Shown here: piece by piece, positions 26,372-33,828 of the stretch
Layout: the number at the start of each line of letters is the position of its first letter
How positions within the stretch are numbered: the stretch's first letter is position 1
Program-made: the position numbers and the translations under genes
The notes under the pieces: generated by a model
Seen by the model: the letters and a program-made list of their open reading frames with translations, nothing else
The model's database searches: none
Told to the model about the DNA's origin: nothing
DNA from: Oligoflexia bacterium
Lineage (GTDB): Bacteria > Bdellovibrionota_G > JANQFH01
Length of the DNA: 64,000 nt
Assembly: GCA_028277945.1 (NCBI GenBank)
Contig: JANQFH010000049.1
Location: forward strand, 62,001-126,000
Reading direction: 5' to 3'

Positions 26372-28188
26372 AACTCTAGATTAAGCGCTTGCCAAATAAG
26401 CATCATGTGGTTGGCCTCACCCTGCATATGCTGCGCAAGCAAACCATCAAATGTAGGTAGATCGTAAATTCCCCGCCCCCTAAAACTCGCCGCTCGGAAG
26501 GTATCCATGACAAAGTCATTGAGCACTCCACGTACCCACAGATCAAATGGGGCGTTGAAGCCGCTCTTGTCGACACGATCGAGGATCTCTCGAGCACATA
26601 TGCCATCAAGTGAGCGGCGGGCAAGGACTTTGTTGACTCCGTCCTTGATTTTGTCTTGTGACGGGATAGTCCAGCCAAATTCTACGACATCCTTACAAAA
26701 AAACGGAGAAATCATCTCTGTGCCCCAACGCCAATCAATAAGATCCTCCGCCTCCGCTCCCGGAGCCACGGCATCGTAAAAATATTCCTGCATAACATAG
26801 GTACGAGCGAACTCGCCGTACGATCGCACCATCGTTGGCATAAAGTTCCCAACTTCCTCTCTGAATTCTGGTGACAACAGCGGATCGGCAAGAAACATGG
26901 GCACGGCACGCAGATGGCCGGGCTTAGAGAGGTCAAGATAACGATCAAAAAACGCCTCTGCTGTCTCTGGGCTCTTGGGGAATTGCTTGGTGCCGTGATG
27001 TCTTATCCAACACTGCAACTCCTTTTCATAAAGATCGGTATCGCTAACCTTGAGGTCAGCAAGATAATAATAGAAATTGGTGTAGTTGCCTGCTTGGATG
27101 TAGTCACCGCCAGCACCCGTAAGCAGGCGCTGAAAACCACGCTTGGCAGCCTCGCGGTAGAGATAGTCATAGCCATAGATGCTAATAGTGGCAAGTGGTA
27201 CATCAAAACACTCATACATGTGCATGAGATCACGCAACAAGACCTTGGCGTCTAGATTAACAGCATGCCAGTTGCGTACATGGTCGCGTACTGAACATTT
27301 AATCAGATAAGTCTCATCGAAATCTGTCTCTTCTGCATAAGTCATGGAAATAGCATCAATCCGCCCAGACAGGTGCTGGTGCACCAAGCCACATATCGTC
27401 CCCGAATCAATGCCGCCACTAAGCGCAATACCAAGCCCAGCCACCGGCCTCTCTTGCAAGTAGTTACGGATCATACGCTGCAGATGCTCTCGATAAAGCT
27501 GTTCCATAGACTCTGCATCTATCTGCAAAAATGGCGTGCTGGCATCAAGGTCCCAGTACCGTTCCTCTTTGGCACCAGAGCTATCCTTTATATACAGACT
27601 TGCCGGCGTGAGCAGTTTAACCTCTGCAAAAAAGCTCGGGCTTCTACCGTAGGTTGTACGGTAGTGGCAAGCGGCATACTTGGCAATCGTGCTGGTGTTC
27701 GCCTGCCGCGGCAATAGACCAGAACGCATCAGTGCACCGGCATTGGAACCCGCAAGCAGGAAATCTCCAGAGTCCGCGTAGTAGAATGGTTTCAGCCCTA
27801 GACGGTCTCGGAGCAACACAACCTTATTATCTCGCTCGTCGAGAATGATCGCCGTCCAGCCACCATCTACCCTGTCGGCCATAGCCTTGGCACCTAGCTG
27901 AAGGTAGAGCCCCCCCAGCTCTCGTGCCGACAGTAGATGAGCACCCACCTGGGGCGACCCGTCTACAGCGACAACCACACCAGAAGTTGGATCGCGCCAG
28001 AGTCTATCTGGCTCATCTTCTTTCTCTAGCAGATACAGTTTGGCGTTTTCTCCCAGTGCAGAAACCAAAGTTTCACGCAACCTGCTATGGGCTGCTTTCT
28101 TAAGATAGCAGCAGGCATCCCCTATGCTTTCGGCCCAATCACTGGCCGTCTGTGGACGAGCTGCATAGATGCAGAAGATACGTGCCAT
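26338..28188 (-). CDS. Asparagine-synthetase-like protein lacking the glutaminase cysteine
   Basis: The overall AsnB fold is kept: an N-terminal Ntn-like region with GGWTAIILDE and LLRDRLGLKPFYY, and a synthetase half with the PP-loop SGGIDSG near 255 and TGAGGDYIQAGNY. However, the protein starts MARIFCIY, so the invariant Cys2 of MCGI is absent and no other N-terminal Cys can substitute after Met removal. It should bind ATP and adenylate a carboxylate but cannot hydrolyse glutamine by the normal mechanism. Its start overlaps the capA-like stop as TAATG. It may work with free ammonia, with the intact AsnB in the same operon, or with an amine acceptor, as in beta-lactam synthetase. Confidence 0.8.
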   Translation of the reverse strand: MARIFCIYAARPQTASDWAESIGDACCYLKKAAHSRLRETLVSALGENAKLYLLEKEDEPDRLWRDPTSGVVVAVDGSPQVGAHLLSARELGGLYLQLGAKAMADRVDGGWTAIILDERDNKVVLLRDRLGLKPFYYADSGDFLLAGSNAGALMRSGLLPRQANTSTIAKYAACHYRTTYGRSPSFFAEVKLLTPASLYIKDSSGAKEERYWDLDASTPFLQIDAESMEQLYREHLQRMIRNYLQERPVAGLGIALSGGIDSGTICGLVHQHLSGRIDAISMTYAEETDFDETYLIKCSVRDHVRNWHAVNLDAKVLLRDLMHMYECFDVPLATISIYGYDYLYREAAKRGFQRLLTGAGGDYIQAGNYTNFYYYLADLKVSDTDLYEKELQCWIRHHGTKQFPKSPETAEAFFDRYLDLSKPGHLRAVPMFLADPLLSPEFREEVGNFMPTMVRSYGEFARTYVMQEYFYDAVAPGAEAEDLIDWRWGTEMISPFFCKDVVEFGWTIPSQDKIKDGVNKVLARRSLDGICAREILDRVDKSGFNAPFDLWVRGVLNDFVMDTFRAASFRGRGIYDLPTFDGLLAQHMQGEANHMMLIWQALNLELWMQAWIDRKP

Positions 28189-29222
28189 TACACCGCAACT
28201 CCTCTGGCGCGAAGGTCTTGCAATAGCTGGTCTTCTATCTGTTGCGATCGCAAAGAGACAGCCTGATCTTCCGCAAATGCTGAACAGAGGCGATGGAATG
28301 CACTAGACCACGCTTTGCGTTCTGTAGAAGACATCGGACGAGGTCCGGGCGCGTCGCCCATTACTAGTGGCTCATAGTCTATGCTCGGCCCGTTCTGATC
28401 AAAATCTAGACGCACTTGCAAACTGATTTTAGGTAGGTCACGGCCTGTGTTGAGTGAAAACCTTGCTGCATGTGCCACCGGGGCAAAAAACTCGCGCCAC
28501 ACTTGTTCGCTGTGATGATCAAAAATGGCGTCGCCAATGCTGTAGAAGATATGTTTTCCTTTGTAGATCTCCATAGGCTGGACACAGTGCGGGTTGCTGC
28601 CGACAACAAGGTCTGCACCTAAGTCAATCATCTGCCGATAAGCCCGACAATCTCGTGGCAATGGAAACTGATACAGTTCAATGCCTGAATGCGGCATGGC
28701 AACGAGAAAATCAACCTGTGGACGCAATTTGCATATAGCTTCGCTAACGGTATTGTCATAGAGATAGGCGACACCGGCAGCGCTCTCTGTTGCTGGTGGT
28801 GTAAAGCTAAACCCCAGAAAGCCTACTCTGCGACCACCAGCATTGAGGATAGCTCCCGTCATGGCCGCTAGACGATTCCGTCCGGCTCCAGCATGAAGAA
28901 TACCAGCCTGGTCGAGCGCCTGCTCTGTCTCCACAAAGCCCTCAACCCCGCAATCAAAAGTGTGGTTGTTTGCCAGGCTTAGAAAGGAAAAACCCACTTT
29001 ATGAAGCTCCTCCGCTAAAGCAGGCTCGGCGTAGAAAACTGGGTTGGTACCCGCTGATTCAGCTAAATGGGGTCGACAGAGAGGGGATTCAAGATTAGCT
29101 ACCACATGATGGCCATCGACAAGATGGCGAATGGGCTCAAACATACGCCACAAACCGACCCGTTGTACGACGGGTGTCACAAGTCGACCCAGCATAATGT
29201 CGCCCAAAAAAACAATGCTCAT
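28188..29222 (-). CDS. CapA-family protein (PGA_cap metallophosphoesterase-like)
   Basis: The protein shows the CapA/PgsA series of metal-ligand motifs: GDIMLGR at the N-terminus, NLESPL, ANNHTFDCG, MPHSGIE, GSNPHC and FYSIGDAIFD. The track begins 44 codons earlier in sequence that overlaps the upstream gene and has no family match. The ATG at 29222, directly before SIVFLGDIM, is the family start and leaves a 13-base gap. No signal peptide is present from that start, so it may be cytoplasmic. CapA proteins are linked to poly-gamma-glutamate or capsule synthesis; here the ligand is unknown. Confidence 0.8.
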   Translation of the reverse strand: MSIVFLGDIMLGRLVTPVVQRVGLWRMFEPIRHLVDGHHVVANLESPLCRPHLAESAGTNPVFYAEPALAEELHKVGFSFLSLANNHTFDCGVEGFVETEQALDQAGILHAGAGRNRLAAMTGAILNAGGRRVGFLGFSFTPPATESAAGVAYLYDNTVSEAICKLRPQVDFLVAMPHSGIELYQFPLPRDCRAYRQMIDLGADLVVGSNPHCVQPMEIYKGKHIFYSIGDAIFDHHSEQVWREFFAPVAHAARFSLNTGRDLPKISLQVRLDFDQNGPSIDYEPLVMGDAPGPRPMSSTERKAWSSAFHRLCSAFAEDQAVSLRSQQIEDQLLQDLRARGVAV

Positions 29223-29235
29223 AGACTGTCCGAGT

Positions 29236-29613
29236 TTAGGTTGAAAGTTTTTCAATCTGAGATTTTTCCACGTCTCCCCCATCAAGCCAGACCACAATCT
29301 CTTGTTCTTCCTGACGCAGATACTCAAAAAAGGCCGCCTCTTTACCGGTGTCAACGAGTAATAAGTAGAGTTTGCCGTGTTTATTTCTTACTAGTGCAGA
29401 ACGAAAGCCGTGCGCTCTAAGTCGACCATTCAATGAGGGAGTTGCGTAGAATCCCCAAGCCTTTCTAACAACATCGTACTCACCGCCAGATTCTGTGACA
29501 AAAGTTACCTGCTCATCTGATTCAAGCGCAATATTTGCACAGTGGCGAATTTCAATTTTGCCCTGTTTGCCAACCTTAAACGTGCGCGGGGGTTCTATAG
29601 GGTCCAATTGCAT
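29236..29613 (-). CDS. Unknown 125-residue protein at the head of locus B
   Basis: I do not recognise a characterised family. I take the ATG at 29613 as start (MQLDPIEPP), because the 23 upstream codons of the track ORF are Cys/Arg-rich and look non-coding. The protein is soluble, without signal peptide or membrane segment. It carries the conserved-looking stretches ALESDEQVTFVTESGGEYD, VRKAWGFYATPSLNGRL and LYLLLVDTGKE. It precedes capA by 13 bases and is probably the first gene of the nonulosonic-acid operon. A regulatory or accessory role in that pathway is a guess. Confidence 0.6.
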   Translation of the reverse strand: MQLDPIEPPRTFKVGKQGKIEIRHCANIALESDEQVTFVTESGGEYDVVRKAWGFYATPSLNGRLRAHGFRSALVRNKHGKLYLLLVDTGKEAAFFEYLRQEEQEIVVWLDGGDVEKSQIEKLST

Positions 29614-29781
29614 GCTAGCCTCATCTCTATCGACCGTACATTGCAGGGCAGCTCTTATAGCACATCTGCGGCATGACGACAAACGCGCTTACCCTTGCCA
29701 CCTGCCGTATAACGCTCTGACATCATGAGAAAATTGGCCCTTGCCGCCATGCAGAGAGTGCGCCAACCTTGAACCTGACTA

Positions 29782-31134
29782 ATGTCTGATGTATATACGC
29801 CCGCAAATCATGAGAGCTCAAAGGCTCCGTTTGTCGCTGCTCTAAAGTCACTAGGTATCAAGACAGTGGGGCTGCCTACAGAAGGCATCACGCAGCAGAT
29901 CAATATGTCGCGACTAGATCACCAAGAATACGACTATCTGATCATTGGTGCAGGCATTATCGGCTTGAGTGTCGCCAGAGAATTACACGTCAGAAAACCT
30001 CACGCTCGAGTCTGTATCATAGAGAAAGAAAAGCAGATTGCGGAACACGCCAGTGGTCGCAACAGTGGAGTGCTGCACGCTGGCTTTTACTATACGGCAA
30101 ATACTCTAAAGGCACGCTTCACTCGTGACGGCAACAGGCGACTACGCAATTACTGTTATGAGCACGGCCTACGCATCAACCCTTGTGGCAAATTGGTCGT
30201 TGCCAGCAGCGCCAAGGATCTTGAAGTGCTTGAGGAGCTCAAACAGCGCGGTGATCGCAACCAAGTACCTCTGGAATGGGTTGAAGAGTCCGATCTCCAT
30301 AAGATAGAACCTCGTGCCAAGACCTACGAACGGGCCCTCTTCTCACCCTCTACAGCCACGGTGGATCCAAGGGAGGTCTGTTGCAACCTATACGACGAGT
30401 TGCGCCAGGCAGGCGTTGCCGTGCATACCGGCGTCCAGTACCTTGGCCAGGAGAAGCACCACCTCCGTACCAGCGCCGGCATAATCAGGGCTAATTCTCT
30501 TATCAACTGTGCTGGGCTGTATGCCGACCGCATTGCCAAGGAATATGGTTTTTGTAAGGATTTCATTATGTTGCCCTTTAAGGGGCAGTATTTGCAACAC
30601 CGCGGTTCGCAGCCGCCCGTACGAACCAATATCTATCCGGTGCCAAATCTGGCCAACCCTTTTTTAGGGGTACATTTTACCGTAGCGGTTGATGGCTCAG
30701 TCAAAATAGGGCCGAGCGCCGTCCCAGCGCTCTGGCGCGAGCATTACTCCGGCTGGAACGCCTTCAGCTTAAGAGACCTCTGTGAGGTAGGCTTCCATGA
30801 GGCAAAACTATTCGCGCGCAATTCATCTGGTTTCAGAACCATGGCTTGGTCCGAGGTTAAGAAGCTCAGACGCAAGTCCTTTACCCAACAGGCCGCAAAG
30901 TTGGTCAAAACTCTAGCCGATGATGATTTTGATACCTGGGGCAGACCTGGCATCCGAGCACAACTCTTGCAAAGACAAACCGGACAACTTATAGAGGATT
31001 TTATCTTGGAGGGAGATAGTCGCTCACTACACGTTCTCAACGTGGTATCGCCTGCATTCACCTGCGCCTTCCCCATTGCAGAATACCTCGTCGATAGGCT
31101 TGAAGAAAATGGACAATCTAAAGCTTCGAGATAA
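29782..31134 (+). CDS. FAD-dependent oxidoreductase, LhgO/DAO family
   Basis: The FAD-binding motif YLIIGAGIIGLSVARELH lies at about 51-68, followed by EHASGRNSGVLHAGFYY, typical of L-2-hydroxyglutarate oxidase (LhgO), and a C-terminal HVLNVVSPAFTCAFPIAEYL. At 450 residues it has about 45 residues before the Rossmann start, more than usual. An ATG at 29905 would remove them, but neither start has a good ribosome site. It is divergent from locus B and 9 bases from the FkbM-like gene. A role in the glycan pathway, for example oxidising a hydroxy acid, is only suggested by position. Confidence 0.8.
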   Translation: MSDVYTPANHESSKAPFVAALKSLGIKTVGLPTEGITQQINMSRLDHQEYDYLIIGAGIIGLSVARELHVRKPHARVCIIEKEKQIAEHASGRNSGVLHAGFYYTANTLKARFTRDGNRRLRNYCYEHGLRINPCGKLVVASSAKDLEVLEELKQRGDRNQVPLEWVEESDLHKIEPRAKTYERALFSPSTATVDPREVCCNLYDELRQAGVAVHTGVQYLGQEKHHLRTSAGIIRANSLINCAGLYADRIAKEYGFCKDFIMLPFKGQYLQHRGSQPPVRTNIYPVPNLANPFLGVHFTVAVDGSVKIGPSAVPALWREHYSGWNAFSLRDLCEVGFHEAKLFARNSSGFRTMAWSEVKKLRRKSFTQQAAKLVKTLADDDFDTWGRPGIRAQLLQRQTGQLIEDFILEGDSRSLHVLNVVSPAFTCAFPIAEYLVDRLEENGQSKASR

Positions 31135-31143
31135 GATTAGGCA

Positions 31144-32112
31144 ATGCGCTACAGACTGGCAAGATATCTCCGTGTGGTGACGCCAAGAGTGATTTTAGAT
31201 CCCGTCTTGAACGTAGCACGACTATTGCGCGCCATTATCTCAGCCCCTTCGAACAGTCTCGCTGAGCTCGGAAAACTGCACGAAATGTATCTTACCTTAG
31301 AAAAGACACGGCGCAATGTAGAAAGATTGATGAACAGAGAACAACCAACCCTCAACAAGCAAAAGGGTGGCCAGAGAACCAGACTACTACATCAAGAGGC
31401 GTCGATTTACTCGCAAAATGGCGAAGATGGACTGCTTAGCTACATATTCTCTATAACTGGCGTAGCTCATGGTACACTCATCGAATTTGGCGCTGGGGGC
31501 TATTCATCCAATACGGCTAACCTCATCCTCAATCACGGCTGGAAAGGATTGTTGATAGACGGTGGCAACTTAACTTTTACCGGACCTAATGCCGCTCTCG
31601 CGCGAATTCCCAATACTGATGGTATCAAGTGTATTCAGCAGTGGCTGACTCCAGACAACATCAACGACATTTTTCAAAAAAATGGAATGACCGGAGAGAT
31701 AGACCTGCTTTCTATCGACATCGATGGAAACGACTATTGGGTGTGGAAAGCTATTAAGACAGTCAACCCGCGGGTTGTTGTCTGCGAATACAATGCATCA
31801 TTTGGCAGTGAGGAAAGTGTCACCATAGAGTTCGATGCTAAATTTGACCGATACCGTTTTCATCCGCAGGGCTGGTATTATGGAGCCTCTCTCACCGCTT
31901 TAGCAAGATTAGCGAACGAAAAGGGTTATATTCTCGTTGGCTGTGAGTCCTCGGGTGTAAATGCCTTTTTTATTCGCAAAGATCTCGAATCTGATGACCT
32001 GAGAGAGGTCACCCCCCAAGAAGCCTTCTTTCCGGACTCTCGCCGATCTAAAATAATGCCGCCTAGTGAACAGTTAAAACAGGTTATGCAGTACCCCATA
32101 CAAAAAGTCTGA
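31144..32112 (+). CDS. FkbM-like SAM-dependent methyltransferase domain protein
   Basis: Residues about 85-290 resemble FkbM-type proteins: YSQNGEDGLLSYIF, TLIEFGAGGYSSNTANL as SAM motif I, WKGLLIDGG, and DLLSIDIDGNDYWVWKAI for the second acidic motif. The N-terminal 80 residues are basic and may contact the membrane or a partner. It lies between the LhgO-like gene and wzx in one plus-strand unit. A role as an O-methyltransferase for the exported sugar is plausible but unproven. Confidence 0.7.
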   Translation: MRYRLARYLRVVTPRVILDPVLNVARLLRAIISAPSNSLAELGKLHEMYLTLEKTRRNVERLMNREQPTLNKQKGGQRTRLLHQEASIYSQNGEDGLLSYIFSITGVAHGTLIEFGAGGYSSNTANLILNHGWKGLLIDGGNLTFTGPNAALARIPNTDGIKCIQQWLTPDNINDIFQKNGMTGEIDLLSIDIDGNDYWVWKAIKTVNPRVVVCEYNASFGSEESVTIEFDAKFDRYRFHPQGWYYGASLTALARLANEKGYILVGCESSGVNAFFIRKDLESDDLREVTPQEAFFPDSRRSKIMPPSEQLKQVMQYPIQKV

Positions 32113-32130
32113 TTTACTACACAGCCCTAA

Positions 32131-33642
32131 ATGTCGCAAAAAAGACTAATCGTTAGAAACACCCTCTTCAACGCTGGAGCGACGGTAACGAACGCTATTA
32201 TCTCTCTGGCGTTACTTCCCTTTATGATTCTTAAATTGGGAGTGGTTGAATTTGGATTAGTTGGAATTAGTACTGTTTTTGCCTTTGGCGGTCTTATCAG
32301 TCTGCTGGAGCCCGGTTTACAGATTTCGGTCACCAAACATGTGGCCCAGTATGCCAGCAAAAAGGACTTTGAGAGCGTAAGTAAACTGATCAATACGGCC
32401 TTTTTTATTCTGCTAACTATTGGATTCTTGGCTTCCTTAGTAGGCTTGGGACTGACAACCGTTCTTAGCAAAAAAGTATTTCCAGTTCCTGTAGAACATC
32501 AGGAGGCGTTTGGCATCGCTCTTTATGCTCTCTTTACCGCATACATTCTCCAGTTTCCTGGTCTCTGTTTTACTGCAGCGCTAGAAGGGTTGCAGCGATT
32601 TGAGATTGTCAAGGGAGTCATTGCGGGCAGCGATATCCTAAGAGCGCTATTGATAGTTGTCTATCTCTCACTTGGATTTGGTTTTCTGTCGATCGTTATC
32701 ATTACTCTTGCAATGCAGCTGTTGCAGATAGTTGTCTTTTGTATCTTTAGTTTCAGGTTACTACCCCATTTCGGACTGCGAATACTAGAGTGCTCTAAAG
32801 AGATGGCGCAGAATCTATGGGCTGTGTCAAAGTTTGCATACCTAAATAAGATCTCGAGCACCCTCTACACTCACATTGATCGTGCTGTGATTGGTCTGTT
32901 TGGTGGCCCGACGATGATGACCTTCTACGAAGGATTGATTCGACTGCCACGCTTTATCAAGACCTTTATGGGGTTTGGCCAGGCAGCCCTGGTACCAGCT
33001 GCGAGCAGCTTGCAGACTAGCAACGATTGGCAGCGACTAAATCATTTATACACAACTGGATTTCGCTTTAATTTTGTCTTCTCACTACCGATCATTAGCG
33101 CCGCCATTTACTTTGCCAAACCGTTTTTCGTACAGTGGCTAGGCCCGGAGTTTGCCAGGCTAACACCAATGCTACAGGCGCTCATGGTATGGAACCTGCT
33201 GCTGTTATTCAATTTTGGTGTCAGCATTCTGTACGGCACGAATCGCAAGCTAAGAGAGGCGGCGATCCTCTCTTGGACATCCACGATCATTCGCGCAGCT
33301 CTGGCGATGGTGTTGATTCCGCGATTTGGGCTCTGGGGGTTTGTTGCCGGCGCCATAGGATCTCATCTTGTCGTGCCCATATTTTTAAGGATGGTCTTTC
33401 GAGAGTTTTCGGTGGCAACGATCCCATTCTTTAGAGACGTAGCGCTAACGCTCTTTACGGGCCTAGTTCTCTACATTATTTTTTACTTCATGGCAGGATA
33501 TATGCAGATCAACAGCATGTTCGGTTTGCTCGCCTATGGATCCCTCTGGTGTACTATCTATTGGGCACTGTTGTACCTAGTTGTACTAAAAAAACGCGAT
33601 AGGGATGTAGTACGTGAACTGTTCACCCGCTGGACTGTCTAA
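32131..33642 (+). CDS. wzx: Wzx-type polysaccharide flippase (MATE/MOP superfamily)
   Basis: This is an integral membrane protein of 503 residues with 12-14 predicted membrane segments. It has the N-terminal amphipathic start typical of polysaccharide-synthase/Wzx proteins (LIVRNTLFNAGATV) and ISVTKHVAQYASKKD in the first cytoplasmic loop. It should flip the undecaprenyl-linked repeat unit to the periplasm, where the Wzy/Wzz pair of the left region could polymerise it. It begins 18 bases after the FkbM-like gene and ends the glycan region. Confidence 0.85.
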   Translation: MSQKRLIVRNTLFNAGATVTNAIISLALLPFMILKLGVVEFGLVGISTVFAFGGLISLLEPGLQISVTKHVAQYASKKDFESVSKLINTAFFILLTIGFLASLVGLGLTTVLSKKVFPVPVEHQEAFGIALYALFTAYILQFPGLCFTAALEGLQRFEIVKGVIAGSDILRALLIVVYLSLGFGFLSIVIITLAMQLLQIVVFCIFSFRLLPHFGLRILECSKEMAQNLWAVSKFAYLNKISSTLYTHIDRAVIGLFGGPTMMTFYEGLIRLPRFIKTFMGFGQAALVPAASSLQTSNDWQRLNHLYTTGFRFNFVFSLPIISAAIYFAKPFFVQWLGPEFARLTPMLQALMVWNLLLLFNFGVSILYGTNRKLREAAILSWTSTIIRAALAMVLIPRFGLWGFVAGAIGSHLVVPIFLRMVFREFSVATIPFFRDVALTLFTGLVLYIIFYFMAGYMQINSMFGLLAYGSLWCTIYWALLYLVVLKKRDRDVVRELFTRWTV

Positions 33643-33718
33643 GAGGAAGAGCCGATTTTTGCCCCTATAGACAGCTATTTATACAGTGCGCTAGAAAGTA
33701 GCGATAACATTCCTACTA

Positions 33719-33727
33719 TGGTATAAT
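33719..33727 (+). promoter_or_regulatory. Extended -10 promoter upstream of the LamG protein gene
   Basis: The sequence TGGTATAAT is a perfect extended -10 element (TGnTATAAT). No good -35 box is found at 16-18 bases. It lies in the 186-bp gap after wzx, about 100 bases before the next start. The 13-mer around it also occurs upstream of sufB on the minus strand. Confidence 0.5.
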
Positions 33728-33828
33728 TATTAATAGGTTACGTGGATCGAGCTGAGGCCTCCGCGCAACCCAAAGCCGCCATTTCCCCGCCATAAGTAGT
33801 CTGCATCTTAGAGAAACTGGGTCGATCT

